A stretch of DNA of 64,000 nt from Dichetophora obliterata (Eukaryota > Arthropoda > Insecta > Diptera > Sciomyzidae). The notes under the pieces were generated by a model. That model searched no databases. It was not told the origin of the DNA and saw only the letters and a program-made list of their open reading frames with translations. Every line of letters begins with the position of its first letter. Position 1 is the first letter of the stretch. Shown piece by piece: positions 20,096 through 30,133 of this stretch. Where the stretch lies: positions 87,475,970 to 87,539,969 of the forward strand of contig OY986436.1 of the NCBI GenBank assembly GCA_963920525.1. The letters are read 5' to 3'. The position numbers and the translations under genes were made by a program.

Positions 20096-20577
20096 TTAAT
20101 CAAAACGGACATGCTAGTTTGTAATGCTAATGCACGACATTTCTTTAATGCTAATTTTGCAAAAATATTTGCAAAATAATATATAATATCGTGGTATTTC
20201 AACTTGCGTTTTTTTCTTTAATTTATTGACAGCAATCAGCTGTTCATAACAGAAGTTAACAGAATTGTAATAGATTTTTGTTTTCGAAGATTGATAACAG
20301 GGTACCATAAAAGATCGAAAGGCAGAGTACCAATTTTAACAGATCTTTTATGGTCGGCATTTTTAATGATTCATAACAGAAAATTCACAACATAATAACA
20401 GACTTGGCAGAATAGGCCCAATTATTTTTTGGATAAAATTTTATTTTTTCAAAATTTAGTTAATTAATTGTGATCTATTATTTACATTATTACATGAATT
20501 TAGTTGCGAGCTTTAAATCAAGTAAATTTTTAAGAATGCAACAACACCAACTACAACAACTCTGTATGGAGTCAATC
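20096..20577. other. non-coding stretch after the RTE element
   Basis: No gene seen. It includes the inverted copy of the GTTGTTGTTG/ACTTGATCTAAAGCTCGCAA repeat (about 20495-20575) and TCATAACAGA words shared with 16840-16935. Confidence 0.45.
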
Positions 20578-21410
20578 ACTTCCCAACTAGAACTGATGGT
20601 CCACATTTGGGTTGCAGCGACGTCGTAGCGTTTATTTTTATGTCAAAATTGGCATGATGTTACGTATTGGTTACGTTACAGAGACCACTATGATTCGAAA
20701 GTGGTGCAACACAATGCCGACATTGTGTTAGTGAAAATTACTTTGAAGTGACTTATCACATTTGAGTATACATATTTATTCATAAATACATTACAGAGTT
20801 GCCAATTGCAAAAAAATTAATTTTGCTTACATGTTTTGTTTACATTTTGCAGCCATAAATATAATTATTTTATAATTAAAATGTATATTATATATAGGAG
20901 TACAACATAATCTTAAGTGTTTTTTGATATTATTTGGAGCTAAATGTAGATGGGAGAGAAGATTTTCGGTAAAATAACAGCCAAAACTTCTTAAGAGTTT
21001 AAGCGCAAGCTGAATTCAGAAAATATTGCAACAATTTCATACATTTATAAAAAATTTTTATATATAATAATAATTTGCGTCCACCATTTTAAATAACTTG
21101 GGTCGCAATTAGCTAATTGTTACAAAATGAACATCTTGATGAGTGATGCCTACACCTGGGTCGCAATTAGCTAATTGTTACAAAATGTACATCTTGATGA
21201 ATGATGAGTGATGCATTTTTTTAAAGGTAACTCTTGATAAATCGTTAAAACATTCTGTGACCTAGTGGTAAAGTAATATCCTAGGAATTTTTACAAACTT
21301 TTCCCACAAAATATTTTCCAAATAAGTATCGCTGCAACGTCGTCGTGTAAAAAATGTGTCTTAAGTAACCTGTGGTCGCAAAATTCTACTTGGGCTAGCT
21401 GGCTAGACAG
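20578..21410 (+). repeat. dispersed non-autonomous repeat family R1, copy 1
   Basis: Starts ACTAGAACTGATGGTCCA, contains GCAGCGACGTCGTAGCGTTT, GTGGTGCAACACAATGCCGA and CTTGGGTCGCAATTAGCTAA, and ends GGTCGCAAAATTCTACTTGG. The same order of blocks occurs at 27262-28212 and again from 28213. Internally the CTTGGGTCGCAATTAGCTAA segment is duplicated (about 21099 and 21158). No protein is encoded. Confidence 0.75.
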
Positions 21411-21790
21411 TCTGTTTCGGAAATCGCTACATTTCCCCTTCGGTGGTCTTTGAGTGATTAAGCTGTTATCAACTACTGTTAAAGTCGTATATGATTTCAC
21501 ACATGTTTGAACAAATTCGTTCGAATTTTACATTCAAATCGGCTACTTAATCATATGACAGTTAAAGCAGTAAAATATTTATAGATCACAGCCATCAACT
21601 CTACCAAGGGTTGCCATCTGTTCTTGTTGCTTCTTATTTATTTCAATATTCATTGGTGTTCGACAATCTCTCGAAATGCACCATAAAATTGAAACGAGTT
21701 TTTGCTTCGCTAGAAGCTAGTGTTTTAACTGAAAGGTGGCTACTTTCACAACTAAATGTTCAATTACTCATGACTTTGAATAATTTAAAT
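21330..21790 (-). repeat. dispersed repeat family R2, copy 1
   Basis: Minus-strand counterpart of the plus-strand copy at 47105-47540: shared words include ACTGAAAGGTGGCTACTTTC (inverse), CGAACACCAGTGAATATTGA-like, ACAGATGGCA, ATCTATAAAT and GAAACAGACTG. A shorter copy is at about 58805-58925. Together with the GTTGTTGTTG block it forms one mobile, non-coding unit. Confidence 0.65.
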
Positions 21791-22000
21791 AATAGATCAC
21801 AATTAGCTAACTAACTTTCTATGGCGGAGCACGGTCCAATAAGTTTAATTGTGTCAAATTAATATAAAATTTCAGCTCAATTTAGCTTAAGCATAGCGCG
21901 CTTTGCTTCAATCCACGCTTATCCCCTGAAAAGTGGGCATAAAGTGGGGCACTCTTATTTTTAGAACAGTTGCCGAGATAATCATATAAACTAAATTACA

Positions 22001-22305
22001 AAATTTTGGGTTGTTCTTCAGGCTCTAGGTCTCGATCCAAACTTTTATAACAAACTTTTTGTTTTGTTTTTTATAAATTGGTTTTTTATTTATATTTTTT
22101 CAATATTTCAGACACCTTTGGTGTCCGTCTTCAGGAAAAGATGAATAATAATATTGTCCACTTGTTGTGAATGTCAAGTTATTACCAAAGGTGTCTGAAA
22201 TATTGAAAAAATATAAATAAAAAACCAATTTATAAAAAACAAAACAAAAAGTTTGTTATAAAAGTTTGGATCGAGACCTAGAGCCTGAAGAACAACCCAA
22301 AATTT
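22001..22305. repeat. perfect 122-bp inverted repeat with 61-nt loop (Penelope-end hairpin)
   Basis: 22001-22122 and 22184-22305 are exact reverse complements over 122 bp, from AAATTTTGGGTTGTTC to GACACCTTTGGT. The loop is 61 nt. The left arm and loop include CAATATTTCAGACACC and GTGTCCGTCTTCAGG, which in reverse read CCTGAAGACGG-ACACC-AAA-GGTGT-CTGAAATATTG. This has the same layout as the ends of the Penelope elements at 28.7 and 31.9 kb. It is therefore probably a pair of inverted Penelope termini. Confidence 0.85.
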
Positions 22306-22655
22306 AAAAATTAAGGTCGAATAAATAAAAAACAACTTACATAAATTACAAAATTTTAGTTAAGTACGACCCAAACCGTCTTCACTACACGCTTATCCCC
22401 GAAAACTGGGCGTAACTAAAGTGGCACACGCCCATTTTTAGTAAAGTTGCCAAAAGTAACCTTGCGATTGAAATTACCAAATTTTAGTCTTATACTACGC
22501 CAAATGACTCATTTCAGCCCATTCAGCCAAATGAGAAACGAAGTCATCTCATTTCCCATACAAATTCTCAGTTGCCGTTCAACTCATTTAAAACAAATTA
22601 ATGAGATTGGATACGTTCTTAAACTTATTACAAACTATTTCGAACTCATTTCCCA
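22306..22655. other. non-coding repeat-derived stretch
   Basis: Contains CTTATCCCCGAAAACTGGGC, CACACGCCCATTTTTAGTAA and AATTACCAAATTTTAGTCTT, words shared with the degenerate tandem repeats at 39.2-40.06 kb and with 21900-21960. No gene seen. Confidence 0.5.
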
Positions 22656-22925
22656 AGTAGAATTTTGCGACCACAGATTACTTAAGACACATCTTTTACA
22701 CGACGACGTTGCAGCGATACTGATTTGGAAAATATCTTGTGGTAAAAGTTTGTAAAAATTCCTGTGACTTTCCTTTTTAATACTACTTTACCACTAGGTC
22801 ACAGAATGCTGTCACGATTTATCAAAATTTACCTTTAAAAAATGCATCACTCAACTATGGAATAATAACTTAAGATGTAACCATTTTGTAACAATTAGCT
22901 AATTGTGACCCAAGTGTAGGCTTTT
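22656..22925 (-). repeat. repeat family R1, inverted partial copy
   Basis: Runs from CCCAAGTAGAATTTTGCGAC to CTAATTGTGACCCAAGTGTA, the reverse complement of the 3' third of R1 copies (for example 27860-28210). It ends where the Jockey-like element begins. Confidence 0.75.
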
Positions 22926-23826
22926 TCTTAATGCTGTTCATACCAAATGTGCAGGCGTGACAGGCCGAGTTGCGGATTGTATTGAGGAAGGTAAAGGGTT
23001 GCGTTGGTCTTGCGAGAAATGTAGATTGGCTGACATCAACTTCTACAAGCTTTTCAAGCTGACAAAGCAAGGCTTCTCTGAAATAAGTAAGGAACTTTCT
23101 TCGCTTTCTGCAAAATTTTTGAAATATCAGTCTCTTTTCGACGATTTTAAATATATTGAAGAGTCAATTCCTTCTCCCAAAAGGAAAAAAAAACACATGT
23201 CTTTGCGTAGTAAGCAAAAAACATATTCAACTCCAACTCTACATTCTTCTGTACATGACATTGCTGATGACATGGACATTGGTGGTATAACAGCCCCTCC
23301 ACCTATTTTAACTTCTACTTCGAATACAGCAAACATATCAATTTCTGCTCATTTGCCAGTGCTGGCACCTCCACCTTCATTGCCAGTCATGTCTTATGCC
23401 CAAACTGTTTCTCTTTCACCAACTTTGGTCGATTCCCAGGTTGTTCCTCTTACTTCTCAGGTTTCTGTTCCACCTAAGCCAATCTTTGCAATTCCACCAA
23501 CTAAATCAATCTTTGTTTCTCGCTTAGCTGCGGATAAAACAGAGGTTGATATAGATTTTTTCATTAAAACAAAGTTGAATTGTTCCTTGCATCTCTTGGT
23601 TCATAAATTCAAATATTCAAATGTAAGATCGATTACTTCTTTTAGATTAACAGTTCCTCAAAATTTATTTAATTCTATAGTTGATGTAAACTTTTGGCCG
23701 CCTAACACAATTGCACGCGAATTTGAATTTAAAAGCAATCCAAGACCGGTAAATGTTGGACATTTGCCGCGTCCCCGAAATAGCCGTAAATCTCATCCAA
23801 AAACGATTAATAAACCGCAAGTCTAA
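22926..23826 (+). pseudogene. Jockey-like ORF1 remnant
   Basis: Opens in VHTKCAGVTGRVADC and GLRWSCEKC, the end of a PHD/CCHC-like zinc-binding segment whose start is lost by 5' truncation. It then has a coiled region (FKLTKQGFSEISKELSSLSA), a basic stretch (SPKRKKKHMSLRSKQK), a Pro/Ser/Thr-rich linker and a C-terminal part (SIFVSRLAADKTEVDIDFFI) that resembles the RRM-like C-terminal domain of such ORF1 proteins. It stops at 23826 and overlaps the endonuclease frame by about 74 nt, a usual arrangement. It would be the RNA-binding chaperone of the element. Confidence 0.7.
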
Positions 23827-24874
23827 ATTAGAGCTTGTGTATCAAAATGTCAGGGGTCTTAACTCCAAACTTTCCGATATTTTCATAAACAGTTTTGATT
23901 TTGAATATAACATTATAATTTTTACAGAGACGTGGCTTCGCTCTAATATCTTAAATTCTGAAATAATGTGCAATAAATATCAAATTTTTCGTAAAGATCG
24001 TCACGATAAGATCGGTGGTAATGTTTTGATAGCTGTTCAAAACTCGCTTGTATCTGAAGAATTGACAATTCATGACACCAATGACATTGAGTTCATTTGT
24101 GTTGCAGTTAAATTAAATAATAGTATTATTTATGTTACCTGCTCTTACATTCCTCCCAAATGTGACTTAACAATGTATTTAAAACACTTACTCGCCATCA
24201 AAAAAGTTAATAATTTGTTAAAAAATAAAGACGTTCTTATTGTGCTGGGTGATTTTAACCTACATTTTGTGACTTGGAGATCGTCTGACGATTCTTCATT
24301 CAATGACTTCTTAGATAAGCTGTCTGATCTGTGTCTTCAACAAGTCAATGATATTTTAAATATAAACCACAGAACCCTAGACCTTGTATTTGTAGATAGA
24401 TGCACTACTGTTAATCTCCATTGTTCGAATCCCGTATCTCTTCCAGAAGATGTACATCATCCAACTCTTGAAATAACAGTTTTACTCCCCCACGAAAAAG
24501 AAGATAAAGTAACTTCTGATGCGCGAAATAAAAAAGTTTATAATTTTAAGAAAACGGACTATGTAAAACTTAATTCCTTACTTTCGCAGACTGATTGGTC
24601 TCCAATTTTAACTAGCGGAACATCATATTCATATTATGACGTCGAATCTTCTGTACAGTTTTTCAATGATACTCTGCAAAGGTGTTTCTTATTGTCCGTC
24701 CCAAAAAAAAGGTGTTTCTCCAATCCTTTAAATCCACCCTGGCTAACAAATGATCTAAAGGCACTTAAAAATTTTAAAAATCGTTTATTTAAAAAATATA
24801 AAATATCTAGTTCTAGTTTAGACTTTGCTTCCTATTCTTCTTGTCGTTATAGATCCTTTTCTCCCGCCAGTTAA
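23753..24874 (+). pseudogene. Jockey-like ORF2, endonuclease part
   Basis: 373 codons. Motifs: VYQNVRGLNSKLSDI (N-terminal Asn), IIIFTETWLRSNI (catalytic Glu in TETWL), GGNVLIAV, VTCSYIPP, VLIVLGDFNLHFVTW and LDLVFVD. This apurinic-type endonuclease nicks target DNA. It continues past the enzyme domain (NPPWLTNDLKALKNFKNRLF), the usual bridge before RT, then stops at 24874 through a deletion or frameshift. Confidence 0.88.
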
Positions 24875-24913
24875 CTCTTTTGAAACTCCTGTAATAGACC
24901 CAAATATTTTCAT

Positions 24914-25975
24914 GTGTTATCTTCGACAAGTAAATCTTCTTTTACGACCGGCCCTGATAAAATTCCAATCTGTATTTTAAAGCAATCTGCTACAAACCTG
25001 TGTACTCCTCTTGCAAACATTTTTAGTATTTCCTTGCATAGTGGTTACTTTCCTATTATATGGAAGGATTCTTATATTATACCCCTTCATAAATCTGGCT
25101 CCAAGATAGATGTTTCTAACTATCGAGGAATTGCAAAATTAAGTGCAATCCCTAAGTTATTTGAGAAAATCATAACTGATCAATTAACCCACTCCGTGTC
25201 TTCCACCATTTCTGTCTTTCAACATGGTTTTCTGAAGGATAAGTCCACTACAACAAACCTCTTAGAGTTTGCTACGCGTGTTATAAATGGTTTTACTTTG
25301 GGACTGCAGGCTGATGTTATTTATACGGACTTTAGCAAAGCTTTCGACAGTGTTAATCATAATCTTCTTTTGAAAAAACTCCACCTTATTGGGTTTCCTG
25401 TCACATTATTAAATTGGATAAATTCGTATTTATCTAGACGTACTCAAAAGGTTTTATATAAGAATTCTCCTTCAAAAAGTATTTCGGTCACTTCTGGCGT
25501 TCCTCATGGCAGTCATCTTAGACCGGTTTTGTTTTTACTATTCATTAATGATCTTCCTTCGGTAATAAAACACTGTAACGTCTTAATGTACGCTGACGAC
25601 GTGAAACTTTGTCTTTGTTACAAATCACTCGAAGAACGACATCTTTTACAATCTGATCTAAATAGACTTGTGGACTGGTTTAGCTTATATGTATTAAATC
25701 TCAACTTAAAAAAATGCAAGCAAATGACATTCTCGCGAAGATCTGCTAATAACATAAATTACACTATAAATAACAATAACTTAGAAATAGTTTCCAGTTT
25801 TCTCGATCTTGGTGTTATTATGGATTCAAAACTTCGCTTCAATCTCCACGTTAATATGGTGATAAATAAGGCAAGAGGAGTCCTTGCTTTCATTAAAAGA
25901 TGTGTTAAAGAATTAAGTGATCCCTTTACTACTAAATTATTATATACATACCTCTCTCGTAAGGCCAATTCTTGA
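24914..25975 (+). pseudogene. Jockey-like ORF2, reverse transcriptase part
   Basis: 353-codon frame. RT fingers and palm are visible in order: TTGPDKIPICILK, WKDSYIIPLHKSGS, YRGIAKLSAIPKLFEKII, HGFLKDKSTTTNLLEF, the catalytic DFSKAFDSVNH, SGVPHGSHLRPVLFLLFIND, and MYADDVKLC with the YADD box. LDLGVIMDSKLRF follows. All three catalytic aspartates are present. The usual GxxQGS is altered to PHGSHLRP. The frame stops at 25975; homologous text (ILEYASVV, LRHSRW) goes on with stops to about 26220. Confidence 0.9.
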
Positions 25976-26640
25976 ATATGCATCAGTTGTATGAAACCCA
26001 CAATAAAATGTCTACATCAACGCCATAGAATCCGTTCAAAAACAGTTTTTAATTTTTGCTTTACGTCATAGTCGTTGGAAGCCCAATATTATGCTTCCAT
26101 CGTATGAAATACGCCTTAAAATTATTTTACTACCTTCTCTAAGAAGCAGAAGAATGATGTTTAATGTCATGTTTCTGTATAAATAACTTCGTGGCGATAT
26201 TAATTCGGAATATCTCATCTCAGCTCTAAATTTTAACATCCCATGGAGAGGAACTAGACATTCTGTTTTTCAAGTTGAGTCAGTGCAGTTCTAATTACGC
26301 TCTTCATGAACCTTTACGATGTATGTGCAGTGATTTCAATGATAACTTCAACATGATTAATTTTTCTGATTCGGTAGACGTCTTAAAACGGAAAATTATA
26401 TTACATTTAAATAATTAAATCAATTTAACTTCATCCTATTATACCTAACGCAGTTTTATAACAATGTAATATTGGTAATTGAGATTGTTCGGTTTCTCTT
26501 TTTTGTCTCGATATTATGTTTTATAAAGTAAGCACCATCAAATATGAATCGTTTTTAAAACTTACTTTTTAATTATTCAATATTTTAATTTTTAATCGAA
26601 TTGGGATTCGATTTAATCGGGTACCTTAAATTGATAATTA

Positions 26641-27069
26641 CTATTATTTAATTCGATGTTGCTTATTTATATAGAATCAAGTATACTTAAATACGCGTTT
26701 GATACATATTCAATTTTTAAATTCCGCTGAAAAGCCAATTAATGTGCTTAGTGGAAAATCCTAATTGCCAATAGGGGGTATGTTTTAGTACGTAGGTGCA
26801 TTCTGTCTGTCCCGGCTGATTCGGGCAGATTCTAGAATGTAAGTCGTGCATGCGTATAGGACGGGTATACGTATCTTTGGAAGATTTCATACCTCCGGGC
26901 GAATCCAAAAAAAAAAATGTAAGTGAGAAACCTTTGCAATTGAATCAAATTTACATAAAAATTATATATAATTAAATTGAATCTAACTTCTGACGTGTAG
27001 AGTAGCAACACATTCAGAGAACAACATCGTGAACTAAGGTAGCGCAACCATTACAGTTCACAACAGTTG
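26641..27069. other. AT-rich non-coding stretch
   Basis: Includes a poly-A run at 26908-26918 and ends in words shared with repeat family R1. No gene seen. Confidence 0.4.
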
Positions 27070-27425
27070 TCTGCGCTGAATGCGGCCAATGTCGGCGTTG
27101 TGTTGCATCACTTTCGAAAAATAGCGATCTCTGTAACGTAATAAATACGTAACATCATGTCAATGTTGACACAAAAATAAACGCTACGACGTCGCTGCAA
27201 CCAAAATATGGAGCATAAGTTCTAGTTGGGTTAACAAAGAATGGATAAAACCCAACTACCTAACTAGAACTGATGGTCCATATTTGGGTTGCAGCGACGT
27301 CGTAGCGTTTATTTTTGTGTCAACATTGACATGATGTTACGTATTGGTTACGTTACAGAGATCACTATGTTTCGAAAGTGGTGCAACACAATGCCGACAT
27401 TGTGTTTGTGAAAATTACTTTGCAG
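27070..27425. repeat. inverted pair of repeat family R1 ends, arms about 155 bp
   Basis: 27070-27228 (TGTTGCATCACTTTCGAAAA ... AACGCTACGACGTCGCTGCA) is the reverse complement of 27265-27425 (GCAGCGACGTCGTAGCGTTT ... TTCGAAAGTGGTGCAACA) with few mismatches. The spacer is about 35 bp and contains a second small palindrome, GTTGGGTT...AACCCAAC. Confidence 0.8.
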
Positions 27426-28212
27426 TTACTTATTACATTTTAGTATACATGCATTACAGAGTTGCCAATTTTGTTTACAGCCATAAATATAATAAATTAT
27501 TTTATAATTATAATTTATATAAAATATAGGAGTGCAACATAATATTAAGTGTTTTGGATATTTTTTGGAGCTAAATGTAGATGGGAAAGAAGATTTTCGG
27601 TAAAATAACAGCCAAAACTTCTAAAAAATTTAAGCGCAATTTAAATTCAGTAAATTTTGTAATAATTTCATATATTAATAAAAAATGTTTGAAAAAGTTT
27701 TGTGAAGAAAGTATAGTACACAAATTTCAGTAATAGTTTTTAATATAAGCAATCAATAAAACATAGTTAAAAAGTTAAAATTAAACAGCAGTTTCATGTT
27801 TATTGTTTAATAATAATTTGCGTCCACCATTTTAAATATAAAGAGCCTACACTTGGGTCGAAATTAGCTAATCGTTACAAAATGATAACATCTTAAGTTA
27901 TTATTCCATAGTTGAGTGATGCATTTCTTTAAGGTAAAACTTGATAAATTGTTACAACATTCTGTGACCTAGTGATAAAATAGTATTAAAAAGGAAAGTC
28001 ACATTGAAGGCATGGTTACAATATAGTAATTGTGCCAATATATTAAAAATAACGTAATTGTGTGCCATTTTATTTTTAAAACGGAAATAAAACTAAATAG
28101 GAATTTTGACAAACTTTTCCTACAAAATATTATCCAAATCAGTATCTCTGGAACGTCGTCATGTAAAAAATGTTTCCTAAGAAACCTGTGGTCGCAAAAT
28201 TCTACTTGGGTA
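27262..28212 (+). repeat. repeat family R1, copy 2 (about 950 bp)
   Basis: Complete order of blocks from AACTAGAACTGATGGTCC to GGTCGCAAAATTCTACTTGG. The next copy follows directly, so copies 2 and 3 stand head to tail, sharing the junction TTGGGTAGAACTTATGGTCC. Confidence 0.8.
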
Positions 28213-28689
28213 GAACTTATGGTCCATATTTTGGTTGCAGCGACGTCGTAGCGTTTATTTTTGTGTCAACATTGACATGATGTTACGTATTTGTTACGTT
28301 ACAGAGCACTATGATTCGAAAGTGGTGCAACACAATGCCGACATTGTGTTAGTGAAAATTACTTTGAAGTGAATTATCACATTTTAGTATAAATGCATTA
28401 CAGAGTTGCCAATTTTGTTTACAGCCATAAATATAATTATTTTATAATCATAATTTATATAATATATAGGAGTACAACATAATCTTAAGTGTTTTTTGAT
28501 ATTATTTGGAGCTAAATGTAGATGGGAAAGAAGATTTTTGGTAAATTCAAGCTGAATTCAGAAAATATTGCAACAATTTCATACATTAATAAAAAATTTT
28601 AAATTTTTTTTTTTTTTTTTTTTTATTATTGCGGGCTTAAGGTCCAAAATTTTTGTTCATTAAAACTCCAAGTTTTAATTATAAAATTT

Positions 28690-28733
28690 ATTGTCAATAT
28701 TTCGATTGCCGTCGGCAATCATCATCAGGACAA
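28690..28733 (-). ncRNA. hammerhead-like motif at a Penelope 3' end
   Basis: On the minus strand CTGATGA (28728-28722), a 7-bp helix GATTGCC/GGCAATC with GAC loop, then GAAA (28703-28700), framed by TTGTC and GACAA. This is the layout of a type I hammerhead with minimal stem III, as reported for Penelope-like elements. An extra T after CTGATGA departs from the consensus, so activity is uncertain. Confidence 0.5.
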
Positions 28734-28924
28734 CTGAAAACATTTTAAAATTATATTAACAATACATTAACTTATTTTACATTTCACTCACATATTACAA
28801 ATTAAAACATTTAGAAATTAACAAATTTTTCCATTAAACACAAACTTTACAAATTTTACAAAAACTTCGAGACAATTTGACAACAATTATATTTACATCC
28901 ACTTGTTTCGGGTAACTTAGCTTA

Positions 28925-30133
28925 TTAATAATTTTTATTTGTTATGAATTTTCTATATATGTGTGCGCAGTTGTCGGTGTCTGTTTTGAAATTTATTCTC
29001 TTCTCTTTTGGTAGGCTGATAATATGAAGCATTTCTAGTGTGTACCGTTTACGGTAGTTGTTCTCTTGTTGTAAAATTTTAACACTGTCAAAGTCAGGTG
29101 TATGTCTATGTTTCGCACAGTGGGCTGCAAGTGCTGTTTTTTGTTCCAACGGTCTACGTATTTTATGGTCTGATCTGTGTGCAGAAATTCTTGTCCGTAA
29201 TTTGTTTTTTGTAGTCCCAACATATGCCTGGTTACATACGTTGGACCCGTCACCGTTACATGTAATTTTGTAAATAACATTAGATTTATCGAGTTTGTCA
29301 ATTTTTGTTTTAGTGTTGCTGTATAGTTGTTTTACTGTATTATTCGTTTTTAATGCTATCTGTATTTTTTCTTTGTTGTACGTGTTTGAATTCGTGAATC
29401 TCTCAGAAAGACCGGGAATGTACGTCATTGATTTGAATATTTTGTCGCTTGTTTTTTCTTGTTCTTCTTTATTTTGTATGTTGTTATATTTTCGAATTAA
29501 GTCCTCTGTTGTCTTTTTTGGAAATTCATTTTTGCGTAGTATTGTCCTTATTCTGTTTATATTTTCTCTATGGAACTCTTTGTCACTGATGTCAAGAACC
29601 GTCTTAATAAAATTTGTTGCAGTATTTATTATTACACGTTTTGGGTGTTTAGAGTAAAAGTTAATTAATCGTCCTGAGGCCATATGTTTCTGAAACCAGT
29701 CAGTTGTCAATTTGTTGTCTTTTCTTATTATAAGAGTGTCTAAATATGCCAATTTTCCATCATTTTCTACTTCTCTTGTAAATTTAATATTTTTATGAAA
29801 ACTGTTTACAGCGTCTAAAGTCTTTTGAATTTGGTCCAGTTTTATAATCGCAAAGAGATCGTCAACATATTTCGTTATCAGTCTTGGTCTTATATCTAAT
29901 TTTTCTAGTGTTTTGTCTAAAAGTTCTTCCATTAAAATATCAGCAATAACTGGAGATGCTGGAGATCCCATAGGCATACCCCTTAATTGTTTGTATATTT
30001 TGTCGTTGAGTTTAAAATAGTTGTTTTCAATAATACAAAATTTAACCATGTCCATAAATTTTTCTTTGTTAATATTCGTGTATTTACAAATTTCCGTCCA
30101 TTTTTGTCCTATTATTTTTAAAGCAGTATCTAT
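28925..30133 (-). CDS. Penelope-like RT/GIY-YIG protein, left copy, 5' truncated
   Basis: Uninterrupted frame with the RT palm (LRGMPMGSPASPVIADILME, then LITKYVDDLFAIIK with the YVDD catalytic box), a thumb/linker rich in Lys and Glu, and a C-terminal GIY-YIG endonuclease: VIYKITCNGDGSNVCNQAYV, GTTKNKLRTRISAHRSDHK. It ends at FITNKNY near 28925. RT motifs upstream of FCIIENNYFKL are lost by truncation at the palindrome centre, so no full enzyme is encoded. The protein is identical to that of the right copy over the shared 376 residues. Confidence 0.9.
   Translation of the reverse strand: MDTALKIIGQKWTEICKYTNINKEKFMDMVKFCIIENNYFKLNDKIYKQLRGMPMGSPASPVIADILMEELLDKTLEKLDIRPRLITKYVDDLFAIIKLDQIQKTLDAVNSFHKNIKFTREVENDGKLAYLDTLIIRKDNKLTTDWFQKHMASGRLINFYSKHPKRVIINTATNFIKTVLDISDKEFHRENINRIRTILRKNEFPKKTTEDLIRKYNNIQNKEEQEKTSDKIFKSMTYIPGLSERFTNSNTYNKEKIQIALKTNNTVKQLYSNTKTKIDKLDKSNVIYKITCNGDGSNVCNQAYVGTTKNKLRTRISAHRSDHKIRRPLEQKTALAAHCAKHRHTPDFDSVKILQQENNYRKRYTLEMLHIISLPKEKRINFKTDTDNCAHIYRKFITNKNY

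Larger units (their letters stand above)
22926..26640 (+). mobile_element. Jockey-superfamily non-LTR retrotransposon, 5' truncated and decayed
   Basis: Has an ORF1 remnant, an overlapping endonuclease frame and a reverse transcriptase frame, then a C-terminal thumb region reading up to about 26220 with stops. The RT motifs and gene order fit the Jockey/CR1 group. A deletion near 24875-24913 removes the linker between endonuclease and RT. No poly(A) tail is obvious; the 3' edge near 26640 is approximate. Confidence 0.85.

Noticed and set aside
29295..29657. 120-codon hydrophobic frame (and its mirror at 30982-31344) as a membrane protein
   Set aside because: Both are antisense to the Penelope RT; hydrophobicity follows from the Lys/Asn-rich sense strand.
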